A stretch of DNA of 64,000 bases, taken from positions 186,001-250,000 of the forward strand of contig NZ_OY762614.1 in assembly GCF_963666145.1 (NCBI RefSeq), read 5' to 3'. Each line of letters opens with the position of its first letter. Position 1 is the first letter of the stretch. A program made the translations under genes and the position numbers. The stretch is from an uncultured Desulfobacter sp. GTDB taxonomy: Bacteria > Desulfobacterota > Desulfobacteria > Desulfobacterales > Desulfobacteraceae. Under the pieces are notes generated by a model. The model had not been told where the DNA came from and did not search any database. It saw only the letters and a list, made by a program, of their open reading frames with translations. Shown one piece after another: positions 27,785-37,709 of this stretch.

Positions 27785-28837
27785 TTAATTGTCCGTCAAG
27801 GTCATTAAGAAGGCTTCAATATTTACAAGATCCTCGTCTGACAAGTTAAGACTTCCAACATCACTTGAAATATTTTCATCGACCTCCGGTGTAAAACCAC
27901 CACTATTATTTATAAACTGTAACATTCCCATAAGGGTTGGAAAATAGCCGTTATGGGAATATGGGGCTGACAACGCAATATTCCGCAAAGTTGGTATTTT
28001 GAATTTTCCGTTTTGTGCTGGATCATCGACGATATCTCCTAAACCCACATCCTCTCCCGGTGGAAGTTCTGGGTGTCTCGGAACACCGATATTGGCATAT
28101 CCGTAATTAGTAAAAAGTGGCGCCGGGGCACCAAACGCAGCTTCCATGGAATGACATTTGGCACAGTTGTCCGCAAAAAGATCCTGGCCGGCAAGTTCAG
28201 TAGGCGATAATTCTCCAGTGTCAAACTTTGAGGTAAATTTGGTCACATCTGCGGAGCGCTCATATGCAGCGATGGCTTCTCCAAACTTGTTATAGGCGGC
28301 GTTCACGTCATCAAGAGATCCGGTCCCAAATACCCTAATCCACAAATTAACGTAATCTGAAGCCTTAATCACCTCAATCACCGCCTGTTTATCGGGCATG
28401 TTCATTTCAACAGGATTCAACGGCGGACCCTGGGCCTGTTCTGCAAGAGGGTCTTTCAGTTCAGAAGAGCCGTCTGCCCGACCATCCCAGAACATTCCGC
28501 CGAACCATTCTCCAGAAGCATTTTGTTGCAATTGGGGGCTATACCCTGCATAAGCCGAGGACGGCGCGTTCCGTCCGCCTTTGCTGATGCCATCGTCGCC
28601 GGTTGAAACAAAGTTGGTTTCAGGATCCAGATAATTAGTGATATCCGCAAATCCGCTGATGTGGTGGTGGCAATTCCGGCAGGACTGGGTACCGTTCAAA
28701 GACATATTTTTGTCGTTATAAAGCCGCATCCCAAGTTTTTCCATATTGCTACCAACGTTGGGCTTACCGCCCGCAGCCCAAACTGCGGAAATCAAAAATA
28801 AAAAACTGATAAAAATGCCGATCACTTTTTTCTTCAT
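27785..28837 (-). CDS. di-haem cytochrome c peroxidase family protein
   Basis: 350 residues with a signal peptide (MKKKVIGIFISFLFLISAVW, cleavage near AWA-AG). Two haem c sites are visible: SCRNCHH (about 52-58) and CAKCHS (about 224-229). The fold matches the MauG/CcpA peroxidase family, with FADIT, WDGRADGSSELKDPLAEQAQ and TLRNIALSAPYSHNGYFPTL, the latter typical of the C-terminal haem region. It would reduce hydrogen peroxide with electrons from a small cytochrome in the periplasm. The ATG has GGGAGAG upstream. Monocistronic. Confidence 0.9.
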   Translation of the reverse strand: MKKKVIGIFISFLFLISAVWAAGGKPNVGSNMEKLGMRLYNDKNMSLNGTQSCRNCHHHISGFADITNYLDPETNFVSTGDDGISKGGRNAPSSAYAGYSPQLQQNASGEWFGGMFWDGRADGSSELKDPLAEQAQGPPLNPVEMNMPDKQAVIEVIKASDYVNLWIRVFGTGSLDDVNAAYNKFGEAIAAYERSADVTKFTSKFDTGELSPTELAGQDLFADNCAKCHSMEAAFGAPAPLFTNYGYANIGVPRHPELPPGEDVGLGDIVDDPAQNGKFKIPTLRNIALSAPYSHNGYFPTLMGMLQFINNSGGFTPEVDENISSDVGSLNLSDEDLVNIEAFLMTLTDN

Positions 28838-29099
28838 GAGGCTCTCCCTTTAAAATTTTTTTAATTATAAGAACGTCTGAGTAACCTACACAGACTTTGA
28901 AACTCTCGTTTTGGACTGCACCTGGGTGTTGAAAAGTCAGGTTATCCGGCGGCTGTTATACCAAGGTTGCAGGTATCCAGCTTGATGAACAACAGATACC
29001 GATAATGGGTGATCCTATCAGATGGATTTTAGAAAAAATATTGGCGGAATGCCTAATTTAAGCATAGCCTGAGGCTTAAACTTTTCTTTATCGCAAAAT

Positions 29100-29747
29100 T
29101 TACAGGGTAGTAATGCCTTCGCGTATGGCAAATTTGGTCAAGCCGGCAATGGAATTGATCCCGATCTTTTCCATAATGTTTCTTCTATGGGCATCAACGG
29201 TTTTCGTGCTCACATGAAGTGTTTCGGCTATTTCTTTAGTATGTTGGCCCTCGGAAATCAGTTGAAGGATTTCACGTTCCCGGTGGGTCAAATTCCCCCG
29301 GTTTGAACTGTTTTCCAAAACAGCGTGGGACAGATAACCTTCCACAATGGTTTCTGCAATTTCAGGACTGATGTAGACCTGCCCTTTTGCCACCAGGCGG
29401 ATGGCTGAAACCAGTTCTCTTGCAATGCAGTTTTTTAAAATATAACCGGAGACACCCGCCTGGAACATGCCGTTCACAAAACGCTTGTCCGAGTACATGG
29501 AAAGGGCCAGAACTTTGGTGCCGGGGGCCTCTGACATAATTTTGCGTGTGGCTTCCATGCCGTTTAACTCCGGCATGGAGACATCCATGACCACAATATC
29601 GGGTTTTAATTTTTTCACTGCAGACACGGCAGTGCGCCCACTGTCGGCCTCGGCAATAACCAACAGATCTTTTTCATTGTCAATAAGCAGTCTGAGCCCT
29701 TCACGAATCACATGGTGATCATCGGCCAGAATGATATTTATTGTCAT
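29100..29747 (-). CDS. NarL/FixJ-type response regulator
   Basis: 215 residues. The receiver domain has ADDHHVIREGL (about 8-18), the phospho-Asp in DIVVMDVSMPELNGMEATRK (about 50-69), Ser in LALSMYSDKRF and Lys in YILKNC. A GerE-type HTH lies at the C-terminus (about 148-205, LTHREREILQLISEGQHTKE, then IAETLHVSTKTVDAHRRNIM). It is a DNA-binding transcription regulator controlled by the kinase gene overlapping it by 4 bases upstream. Targets are unknown. Confidence 0.93.
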   Translation of the reverse strand: MTINIILADDHHVIREGLRLLIDNEKDLLVIAEADSGRTAVSAVKKLKPDIVVMDVSMPELNGMEATRKIMSEAPGTKVLALSMYSDKRFVNGMFQAGVSGYILKNCIARELVSAIRLVAKGQVYISPEIAETIVEGYLSHAVLENSSNRGNLTHREREILQLISEGQHTKEIAETLHVSTKTVDAHRRNIMEKIGINSIAGLTKFAIREGITTL

Positions 29748-31552
29748 GACGCTTCCTTTAAGCTGTTATGGGGAATTCTCAAAATGGCCCGGGTTCCCTT
29801 ACCGGATGCCGACAAAATTAAAAACTCCCCGCCAATGGAACTGAAGCGTTCCCGGATGCTGAAAAGGCCGAATCCGATAATCTTAGACTGTTTTTCAGCA
29901 TCAAACCCAATCCCGTTATCCGTCACACAGATTTCAAACAAATTCGGCTTTTGGGACAAGCAAACCACTGTCTTTGATGCGTTTGCATGTTTAATAACAT
30001 TGTGAAGCAATTCTCTGACTGCCCTGAATAGAAGAATGCTCAAACTGTTGTCCAACCAATTTTCCTCCAGATCGCCCTCTATACGAGTGTCGATACCGCT
30101 TTGCCTGAAGGTGTTTTCCAACAGCCACTCCAGAGCGGGTTTAAGTCCCAGTTCATACAGTATCGGCGGGCTGATTTCAAAGGTCAGGGTCCGGGTTTCC
30201 CGAATAATTTGATCCAGTTTATCTTCGATTTCGTTTATCTCCCGGGTTCGGTCCGCATGTACTGCATCACAGGATGTCCTGAGTATTGAAAGTTTTAACT
30301 GGCATATCGCCAAATTTTGGCTGATCTGATCATGAAGATCCGATGCCAGCTGCCGCCGCTCCCGCTCTTCTGTTAAAAGCAGTTTGTAAGTCAATTGCCG
30401 CAGCCGGGTACGATGGGAGTGAAGTTTTTCTTCGTAATTTTTGCGCTCTTTGATTTCACAATTTAAACGGGTATTGGTCAGTTGCAAATGTTCATGAACC
30501 TGGGTCAGTTTGTTAAAAAGCGTTTGAAACTCACCGCATAAAATACCTATTTCGTCATTTCTCTTTAAAAAAAGGGGATATGAGGTCGGCTTCGAATTTC
30601 CCAAAGAAACGACCCGGGCAGTCAGTTTGCCTAAAGGCGCGATCACGACATGGTTAAGCAATAAAAACATGACAAGCAGCAAAATACCCCCGGCCAGAAC
30701 TGTGGAAATCAAAACAAAAAACATGGTGTTCTTGGCATACGTCATAATCCGGCGGGGAATCTGAGCCCGGATAATGAGATCTGACGCGTCGGTCAGGCCC
30801 TTGAAAACATCGTACGCAAAAAGCAGATTTTTATCTTGCTCTATGAATATGGGATTGGCATTTTTTTTCACTGTCTCAAACATTGAACGGATTTCAGCAG
30901 TAACGGACGAATCTTGTAAAAGCCAATACTGGTGATCGACCTTGGTCTGGTCCGCCAGGATTTGCATATAATTCTCGTTCAAAAAACGCCCCATGATCAT
31001 ATACCCCTTTGCAGGTCCGATATGAAGGCTTCGGATAACAGGTCGGGACGCCACAAGCAAGGGGCCTTTGTCCGTCGCATAAATGCCCGCAACACTGCTT
31101 TCTATATCTTTGGTGTGCGCCATAAGCACATGGGACAAAGGAAAACGATCCTCTGGGAATTGGGCAATGTCCAGGTCCTTCCCGGTCTTTAAATCCATCA
31201 TTTTCTTCCATAGGATACGGCCCTTAAGATCCAGAAGTATAATGGCGTTTAATCTGTTGTCGATAAACGTTGTTCGGACAAGGTTTGACCGGATGAAATC
31301 CATATTGCCGTCCTGGACAAACGCATACGCATCATCCCAGGCCGCCCAGTCATGGGCAAATTCGTCCAGATAATGTATTTCCCGTCTCAGGGCTTCAAGA
31401 CAGCGGTTCAGGTCCTTTTCGGCCTCAAGTTTTTCCTGCACAACAAAACTTGGAAAAACCACGAAACACTCAATAGCGCAGCTTAATATACCGTATAGAA
31501 TCAGTACCGCCAACAAAACGCCCAGAATTTTGGTTTTTAATTTCATGGCCAA
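29744..31552 (-). CDS. CHASE4-HAMP HisKA_3 sensor histidine kinase
   Basis: 602 residues. TM1 is at about 8-30, followed by a long extracytoplasmic sensor with CHASE4 features (HDWAAWDDAYAFVQDGNMDF, about 63-82). TM2 is at about 278-302, then HAMP, a coiled coil (HLQLTNTRLNCEIKERKNYE), the HisKA_3 dimer domain with the phospho-His in ERRQLASDLHDQISQNLAIC (about 400-419), and an ATPase domain with LHNVIKHANASK (N-box), DNGIGFD and GFGLFSIRERFSSIGGEF. It phosphorylates the NarL-type regulator encoded next in the same operon (ATGA overlap). The signal is unknown. Confidence 0.92.
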   Translation of the reverse strand: MAMKLKTKILGVLLAVLILYGILSCAIECFVVFPSFVVQEKLEAEKDLNRCLEALRREIHYLDEFAHDWAAWDDAYAFVQDGNMDFIRSNLVRTTFIDNRLNAIILLDLKGRILWKKMMDLKTGKDLDIAQFPEDRFPLSHVLMAHTKDIESSVAGIYATDKGPLLVASRPVIRSLHIGPAKGYMIMGRFLNENYMQILADQTKVDHQYWLLQDSSVTAEIRSMFETVKKNANPIFIEQDKNLLFAYDVFKGLTDASDLIIRAQIPRRIMTYAKNTMFFVLISTVLAGGILLLVMFLLLNHVVIAPLGKLTARVVSLGNSKPTSYPLFLKRNDEIGILCGEFQTLFNKLTQVHEHLQLTNTRLNCEIKERKNYEEKLHSHRTRLRQLTYKLLLTEERERRQLASDLHDQISQNLAICQLKLSILRTSCDAVHADRTREINEIEDKLDQIIRETRTLTFEISPPILYELGLKPALEWLLENTFRQSGIDTRIEGDLEENWLDNSLSILLFRAVRELLHNVIKHANASKTVVCLSQKPNLFEICVTDNGIGFDAEKQSKIIGFGLFSIRERFSSIGGEFLILSASGKGTRAILRIPHNSLKEAS

Positions 31553-31807
31553 GATATTTTACCAAAAAATTGATCAAATTGATTCGTTTCTTCTCTATGT
31601 TCCCGCCCATAATTAAGTAAACATTATATTCGGCCGATAGTAACCTGTAAATGATGGAGATAGGCGTATTGTTGTTTCCACTCATTGTTTTTTTATGTAA
31701 TTACCTAGATTCCTTGACTGTTTATGGGGACAATGGTAGCTTGATCATGTATCAATTCTAAAACAATTCACAACGTATCTAAGCAGTCTACATCAGGAGG
31801 TCAGGAC

Positions 31808-32950
31808 ATGGAAATTATCGGCATAGATGTGGGGTTTGGTTTTACAAAAGCATACAACGGACAAAATTCGGTAATTTTCAAATCACTGATCGGCGATGCA
31901 GCGGAAATTCAGTTTATGTCATCCATGGGCGATGTCGCGCCAACGGCCAATCTGCATATCACCCTGGACAATAAAACATACTTTTTAGGCTCCCATGCCG
32001 AACGCCAGTCCAGCCTGACCGAATATACCCTTGACCAGGAAAAAATGGTGGAAGAGTTCATCAAAATCCTGGCCCTTGCCGCAGCCGGCAGATGTTCCCA
32101 GACCCAGGGTCCAATCGGAGTTATAACCGGCCTGCCCGTGGCATACTTAAAAAGAGATACCAAACGGCTTAAACAGATTATCCAGGGCGAGCACGAGATC
32201 ATCTACCATCACCAGGACGCGCCCGATGAACATAGAAAACTTTCGATCGACAAGGTGCATGTGATCCCACAGCCCATTGGGTCCATCTTCAACCTGATTT
32301 TCGACGATAGCGGGAAAATCTGCGACAGGGAGCTTGCGGCCTCCAAGCTCGGGGTGGTGGATATCGGTTTTAAAACAACGGATTTTTCTATTTTTGACCA
32401 TCTGCAGTACATTGAAAGGGGCTCGTCAACCATGGACACAGGGGTGTCCAAATGCTTTTCGGTCATCGCGGATAAGCTGCGCCAGGAAAGCGGTATCAAT
32501 ATTGAACTGTACAAAATTTTTAAATTCATTGAATCCGGCGTGATTAAAATCCGGGGCAAGGAATATAACGTGATCAATTTAAAAAAACGCGTATATACCC
32601 ATGCCGCATCAACCATTGCCTCTGATCTGAATCGGCTGTGGAAAAATGACTGGGATATTGACTCAATTATCGTATCCGGCGGAGGGTCTATCCCTTTGGC
32701 TGAATTTCTGATACCATCCGTCGAAGGCAATGTGATCCCCATTACCAAGAGCATTGACGCCCGGTTTAACAATGTTCAAGGATATTGTAAGTTTGGTCAT
32801 TACAAATGGGGGAAAGACAAGGCGATACCGTCCAGGCAGGAAACGGCCCCTAAAGATGAAGAACCGCCGTCACCGCCGGAGGAACCGCCTTCACAAGAAA
32901 CAGATAAATCAGGGAAAGGACTTGCCTGGTTGAGAAGGCAAAACGCTTAG
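31808..32950 (+). CDS. ParM/StbA-type actin-like ATPase
   Basis: 380 residues with the actin/Hsp70 ATPase signature. Phosphate 1 is IGIDVGFGFTKAYNG (4-18), phosphate 2 is LGVVDIGFKTTDFSIF (about 178-193) and the adenosine motif is DSIIVSGGGSIPLAEF (about 282-297). These match ParM/Alp/Ta0583-like proteins rather than MreB or FtsA. Such proteins form dynamic filaments that move plasmids or other cargo. Here it sits on an apparently chromosomal segment with no parR or parC repeats seen. The C-terminal 50 residues are rich in Pro/Glu (PSPPEEPPSQ), likely disordered. AGGAGG lies 7 bases before the ATG. larB starts 8 bases after its stop, so the two are co-transcribed. Confidence 0.82.
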   Translation: MEIIGIDVGFGFTKAYNGQNSVIFKSLIGDAAEIQFMSSMGDVAPTANLHITLDNKTYFLGSHAERQSSLTEYTLDQEKMVEEFIKILALAAAGRCSQTQGPIGVITGLPVAYLKRDTKRLKQIIQGEHEIIYHHQDAPDEHRKLSIDKVHVIPQPIGSIFNLIFDDSGKICDRELAASKLGVVDIGFKTTDFSIFDHLQYIERGSSTMDTGVSKCFSVIADKLRQESGINIELYKIFKFIESGVIKIRGKEYNVINLKKRVYTHAASTIASDLNRLWKNDWDIDSIIVSGGGSIPLAEFLIPSVEGNVIPITKSIDARFNNVQGYCKFGHYKWGKDKAIPSRQETAPKDEEPPSPPEEPPSQETDKSGKGLAWLRRQNA

Positions 32951-32957
32951 ACGCTAT

Positions 32958-33719
32958 ATGAACATTGAGACATTAACCCAAATTCTGTCCATGGTGGCGG
33001 ATGGAGAACTGCCCGTCGGCCAGGCGGCAGATCGATTAAAACACCTCTCATTTGAAGATATCGGCTGTGCCCATGTGGATCATCATAGAGCCCTTCGCAA
33101 AGGATTTCCAGAAGTCATTTTCGGGCAGGGCAAAACATCGGAACAGATTATCGCCATCCTTGAAAAACTGGAACAATCGGAAAATATTGTGCTGGTTACC
33201 CGCATTGACCCGCAAAAGGCGGATGCGGTGCTTTCAAAGTTTCCCAACGCCCAATATTTTGATGATGCACGCCTGTTAAAAATTGAAAAGAAGCCGCCTG
33301 AGATTACAGGTTTAGGAACGATCCTCATCCTCTGTGCCGGGACCTCGGATATACCGGTGGTGATGGAAGCGTTCTTAACGGCAAAGGCCATGGGAAATGA
33401 GGTCAAAACGCTTTTTGATGTCGGGGTCGCCGGCATTCATCGCCTCTTTGCACATCAAAAAGAGCTTGAAAAAGCGTCTGTCATTGTTGTTGCCGCCGGC
33501 ATGGAAGGCGCCCTGCCCTCGGTGGTGGGCGGCCTTGTAAAAGCGCCTGTCATTGCAGTGCCCACAAGTGTTGGTTACGGCACAAGCTTCAACGGCATGA
33601 CAGCACTTTTGGGGATGTTGAACTCCTGTAGTTCAAACATTGCCGTGGTGAACATCGACAATGGATTCGGCGCAGGGTATATGGCCTCCACCATTAACCA
33701 TGTGGGGGTTGGAAAATAA
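32958..33719 (+). CDS. larB: nickel-pincer cofactor biosynthesis protein LarB
   Basis: 253 residues. The N-terminal helical part (LSMVADGELPVGQAADRLKH, FEDIGCAHVDHHRALRKGFP, about 9-52) leads to a PurE/AIR-carboxylase-like domain: EVIFGQGKTSEQIIAILEKL, ILCAGTSDIPVVMEAF (about 124-139), VVAAGMEGALPSVVGGLVKA (about 177-196) and PTSVGYGTSFNGMTALLGML (about 202-221). LarB carboxylates and hydrolyses nicotinic acid adenine dinucleotide, the first step of the NPN cofactor used by lactate racemase-type enzymes. larC and larE are not in this window. It follows the actin-like gene closely; that pairing is not explained. Confidence 0.9.
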   Translation: MNIETLTQILSMVADGELPVGQAADRLKHLSFEDIGCAHVDHHRALRKGFPEVIFGQGKTSEQIIAILEKLEQSENIVLVTRIDPQKADAVLSKFPNAQYFDDARLLKIEKKPPEITGLGTILILCAGTSDIPVVMEAFLTAKAMGNEVKTLFDVGVAGIHRLFAHQKELEKASVIVVAAGMEGALPSVVGGLVKAPVIAVPTSVGYGTSFNGMTALLGMLNSCSSNIAVVNIDNGFGAGYMASTINHVGVGK

Positions 33720-33723
33720 AATT

Positions 33724-34872
33724 CTAAATTTGTTGGCGCATTGTCAGGGCTTCTTTATTTGACGGATCAATTCTCAAAATGCGATTCAGATAATCGTCGG
33801 CCTGGAGAATGCGCCTGTTTTGGAAATGGATCTGGGCGATCTGAAGTTTGGTTTTAATATCTCCCCGCCTGCTCTTATCAACGGCGACAAAACATTCCAG
33901 TGCTTTTTCCTGATCGCCGGTTTCAAGGTAAATCAGCCCTGCCTTATACATCAGATCCATATTGGAAGGATTTTCTTTGATCGCTTCGGTAACAATCTGT
34001 GCCACAAACTCATATTCCTGGTTCTCCAGACAAATATTAATAATTTTTTCCTGAAGTCCCCTGTTGGATCGGCTTTTTACCATGATACGTGAAAAAAGCA
34101 TTCTGCCCTCATTTCTGAATCCATTCACCAGAAGTGTTTCTCCCAGCTCAACCGCAGACTCAAAATACCTGGTACTGAAAGACAACATTTCCATGTAAAG
34201 CTGGGCAGCCCGTTTAAAGTCACGCCGGTTCATGTACAATTTGGCCAGATGGCTTCGGGATATTGTATCCTGACGGTTTACGGCAACGGCCTTTTGTAAA
34301 CATTTTTCACCAACGTCCGTTTTCTTGATCTCAAGGTATAATAACCCAAGTTTTCTTAAAATACGTGATGCATTGGGTTTAAGCGCCAAGGCCTGCCGGG
34401 TTTCATCGATGGCACCTTCGATATTGCCGGCCTCTTCACACGCCCTTGCCTCAAGCAGATGAAGCTTGGCCTTATCCGGGTGATTGGCGGCATCAATAAC
34501 GCTTTTTATTTTTGTATCCAGGGATGCCAGGGTCAATGGTTTAAGAAGATACCCATCCACTTCATATTCTGCGGCATCGGCGACGATATCGCGTTCGTTT
34601 TCTGCTGTGACCATAATAATGGGAATATCTCTGATATCCTTGTCCCGACGCAGACGGGCCAGCATCTGGCTGCCGTTCATTTCAGGCATATTCCAGTCAA
34701 CAATGAGCAAATCACAAGTTGCGCTCTTTAGTGCGCTTAAACCTGATTTACCATTATCGGCAAATAAAAGATTTTTACCGATTTCAAGGTTTCGCAGCAT
34801 TTTTCTCAGGGTCAGGCGCATACTCTTCATGTCATCCACAATCAGTATGGTCATGGTACTAATATCAATCAT
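33724..34872 (-). CDS. response regulator with TPR output domain
   Basis: 382 residues. The receiver domain (about 6-125) has VDDMKS (acid pair), the phospho-Asp in LLIVDWNMPEMNGSQMLARL (about 53-72), TAEN and LLKPL (Lys). Then about seven tetratricopeptide-like helix pairs run from about 135 to 380 (GAIDETRQALALKPNASRIL, YLETGDQEKALECFVAVDKS). TPR output domains bind proteins, so it probably acts by contact, not DNA binding. It overlaps the hybrid kinase gene by 4 bases, its likely phosphodonor. larB converges 4 bases away. Confidence 0.9.
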   Translation of the reverse strand: MIDISTMTILIVDDMKSMRLTLRKMLRNLEIGKNLLFADNGKSGLSALKSATCDLLIVDWNMPEMNGSQMLARLRRDKDIRDIPIIMVTAENERDIVADAAEYEVDGYLLKPLTLASLDTKIKSVIDAANHPDKAKLHLLEARACEEAGNIEGAIDETRQALALKPNASRILRKLGLLYLEIKKTDVGEKCLQKAVAVNRQDTISRSHLAKLYMNRRDFKRAAQLYMEMLSFSTRYFESAVELGETLLVNGFRNEGRMLFSRIMVKSRSNRGLQEKIINICLENQEYEFVAQIVTEAIKENPSNMDLMYKAGLIYLETGDQEKALECFVAVDKSRRGDIKTKLQIAQIHFQNRRILQADDYLNRILRIDPSNKEALTMRQQI

Positions 34873-37442
34873 AAATGGGCTTTCCCAATAAACCGATTCA
34901 GATATTCCTTGAGCATGTCGGGTACGGCCAATGGGTCCGACACAACACCATCACCGGCCCGGTTTTCGATATTAAAGGCGGCATGCCTCAGCTGTTCTGC
35001 GTTTACATTGGCGGCGCCGCCTTTTAATGCATGGGCACAGGCTTTGACATCTTCAAAATCAAAGGGTTCTTTTTTAATGGCAGCCATAAGGTTATCGACA
35101 AGCTCTTGAACTTCTTCGAGAAAGGATGCAAGGACTTCTCCGGCCAATTCTTCATCATTGCCGAACCGTTCAAGAAATTTATTCCGATCAAAGACAGGCA
35201 CCGCCGCATCGTTATCTTCTAATTCGATAAAGACCTGTTCTTGTGTTTCAAAGTCATGAACATCAAGATCAGAAGGCATGTCAGAATCCTGAATTAGAAA
35301 AGAACTTGCATCTAAGCTTTCCGACTTATACCTGTTAATCAGTTCAATCAGCGCATTGGGATTGACCGGTTTTGAAATAAAATCATCCATGCCTGCCGCT
35401 TTACATACCTGTCGATCCTTTTCAAAGGCATTGCCGGTCATGGCAATGACAGGTGTTGCTGCAAGATTTTCCACGATTTCATATGCCCGGATTTGACGGG
35501 TGGCTTCATACCCATCCATTTCCGGCATCTGGCAATCCATAAAAATCAAATCATATTTATTCTCTTTTATCTTTTCCAGGGCCTGGCTGCCGTTGGAAGC
35601 CGAATCAATCCGATACCCCTGTTTGCGGATAAGTTCTTTGACTGTCACCACATTGGTTTCAAGGTCATCCACAACTAAAATTTTAAATTCTCTTTTCTTA
35701 CGTTCTGCAAGGGAATGCCGGGTAATAATAGCTTGGTTGTTTTCCCGGTAGGTAGATGAAAGCATCAGACAAATGGCGTCCTGGAGAATAACTTCGTCCA
35801 AGGGAAAGCTTAAAAAAGCTGAGAATCCCAACGTTTCAAATTCCTTGGCATCCCCCTGCTTGCCCACAGCCGTGACAAGAATGCGGGCAAGGCTTCTCAG
35901 TTCACTATCCTGACCCAATTCCCGACCAAGATTTTTTGCATATTGATCCGATTCACTGACCTCCATAATGGCCACATGAAAAGGGGCTGCATTCGTTTTT
36001 GCAAGGGCAACACGTTCTATAAGTTGCGTGTATTCACATGTCTCATACTCAAATCCGGTCAGATCAAGTATTTTTATCAACCGGATGCTGGGCTCAGGTT
36101 TATCCGATACGGCAAGCACCTTTACTATATTTGCGCAAACGAGATCAGAATCCTGTGCCGTCTCCTCGGGCAGATATTTTTCAAATGGCGCTTCAAACCA
36201 GAACGTGGACCCTATCATTTCAATACTCTCGGCACCCACCTGGCCCCCCATTAATTCAATGAATAATTTTGATATGAATAATCCAAGGCCGGTACCGCCA
36301 TATGTCTTTGTGATGGACGCATCGGCCTGAACAAAAGGCGAAAAAAGACCCTTGAGGACCTCTTCTTTGATGCCGATACCGGTATCATCCACGCTGAAAT
36401 GGATCAGTGCAGACCCGTCCGTGTCCTCTTTGAGCGTGACGTTCAAGGTCACCGATCCCGTCTCAGTGAATTTAATGGCGTTACTGGTAAAATTTAGTAT
36501 TACCTGGCGTATCCTGCCGATGTCGCCTTTAAGCAGTCTCGGCACCTGCGTATCTATATTATATGAAAACGCAAGCCCTTTTTGCCTGGCCTGCAATGCC
36601 GGTAAAGAGACAATATCCTTGATAGCGATGTCCAGATCAAACGGCCGGATATCAAGTTCAATTTTCCCTGCTTCAATTTTGGACAGATCCAGAATATCAT
36701 CGACAATGGTTAAAAGGGCGGTGGCACTGTTGTAGGCGATATCGGCATGGCTGCGCTGTTTAGGGTCAAGCTCAGAGTCGAGGAGCACGTGAAGCATGCC
36801 TAAAACCCCGTTCATGGGATTTCGTATTTCATGGCTCATGTTGGCTAAAAATCGGTCCTTTACTTCAATGGCATTTTGTGCTTCTTTCTGAACCTCTTCA
36901 GACAAATTAACGGCCGCCTGGTGTGCTATGATAAGTGCCTGCTGCTTTTTGAATATTAAAAGCAGGACAGAAACAACCCCAAAAAACAGAATAACAAACA
37001 CCTCAAGGCGAAATGCATTGAGATTCAAAGCACCCGGCCCCCAGGACGGGCCTAAATAAAAAAAGAAAAGCAACGCGGCAAAAAAGCAGCATAGTCCCCT
37101 AAAAGCCCACCAATCAGCCAATAAAACAGCGGCTGCCATCACTATGATGAAAAAAAAGAGCCCGGCACTGAAAATGCCGCCGGTAAGACAGGTAAACCAG
37201 GTGAGATACGCGGAGAAAACCACAAGAAGCGTTCGTCCCCGGATTAGGGATCGGCCGTCAGCACTGCCGCTCAAAAGATGGTGTGCTGCCCAAATCAGAC
37301 AAACCGCAGCAATGGAAGGTGCAACCAAAGCAACGTTTTTTGCGTACAGGCCCATGCCTGCTAACCAGAATATGATTGCCGTCATAATGGATGACAACCA
37401 AAATGATAGATCTTTATCAGTGATCATGTGGCGTCGCGTCAA
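34869..37442 (-). CDS. hybrid sensor histidine kinase with receiver and Hpt domains
   Basis: 857 residues. Six hydrophobic spans occupy about residues 14-165 with no large periplasmic sensor. A HisKA domain has the phospho-His in LANMSHEIRNPMNGVLGMLH (about 199-218). The ATPase has NAIKFT (N-box), DDTGIGI and KTYGGTGLGLFISKLFIELM. Residues about 440-560 look like a degenerate receiver (IMEVSE in place of the phospho-Asp). A true receiver follows: ILVVDDLETN, phospho-Asp in DLIFMDCQMPEMDGYEATRQ (about 638), Lys in FISKPV. The C-terminal Hpt domain has the His in ACAHALKGGAANVNAEQLRH (about 803). A complete phosphorelay chain in one protein, feeding the TPR regulator encoded downstream. Confidence 0.92.
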   Translation of the reverse strand: MTRRHMITDKDLSFWLSSIMTAIIFWLAGMGLYAKNVALVAPSIAAVCLIWAAHHLLSGSADGRSLIRGRTLLVVFSAYLTWFTCLTGGIFSAGLFFFIIVMAAAVLLADWWAFRGLCCFFAALLFFFYLGPSWGPGALNLNAFRLEVFVILFFGVVSVLLLIFKKQQALIIAHQAAVNLSEEVQKEAQNAIEVKDRFLANMSHEIRNPMNGVLGMLHVLLDSELDPKQRSHADIAYNSATALLTIVDDILDLSKIEAGKIELDIRPFDLDIAIKDIVSLPALQARQKGLAFSYNIDTQVPRLLKGDIGRIRQVILNFTSNAIKFTETGSVTLNVTLKEDTDGSALIHFSVDDTGIGIKEEVLKGLFSPFVQADASITKTYGGTGLGLFISKLFIELMGGQVGAESIEMIGSTFWFEAPFEKYLPEETAQDSDLVCANIVKVLAVSDKPEPSIRLIKILDLTGFEYETCEYTQLIERVALAKTNAAPFHVAIMEVSESDQYAKNLGRELGQDSELRSLARILVTAVGKQGDAKEFETLGFSAFLSFPLDEVILQDAICLMLSSTYRENNQAIITRHSLAERKKREFKILVVDDLETNVVTVKELIRKQGYRIDSASNGSQALEKIKENKYDLIFMDCQMPEMDGYEATRQIRAYEIVENLAATPVIAMTGNAFEKDRQVCKAAGMDDFISKPVNPNALIELINRYKSESLDASSFLIQDSDMPSDLDVHDFETQEQVFIELEDNDAAVPVFDRNKFLERFGNDEELAGEVLASFLEEVQELVDNLMAAIKKEPFDFEDVKACAHALKGGAANVNAEQLRHAAFNIENRAGDGVVSDPLAVPDMLKEYLNRFIGKAHL

Positions 37443-37654
37443 TCTAAAATTATGATATTTAAGATATGAATATTATTGTATCAATATAACTGTCCGGCAG
37501 TTTGAATGTCAAACCCTAATTCGCACCCGTTCATAAATAGTATTTTTGCCCGAATTTGAGACCTAAAAAAATCCCTAAATTCTGACCCGACACGGTTCAT
37601 GTAATGCCTGCCAGACAGGCGAAAATTAAATTTTAAGAAAACTTCTATTTTTTC

Positions 37655-37682
37655 TTGACATTAATGTTATTTATATATAGTT
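37655..37682 (+). promoter_or_regulatory. putative promoter of the ilv operon
   Basis: A perfect TTGACA (37655-37660) is followed by AT-rich TATATATAGTTA. TATAGT at 37676-37681 gives a 15-base spacing and TAGTTA gives 17. It is the only good -35 box before the leader peptide at 37710. Confidence 0.5.
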
Positions 37683-37709
37683 AATATTCTTAATTGAGAG
37701 TAAAATATT

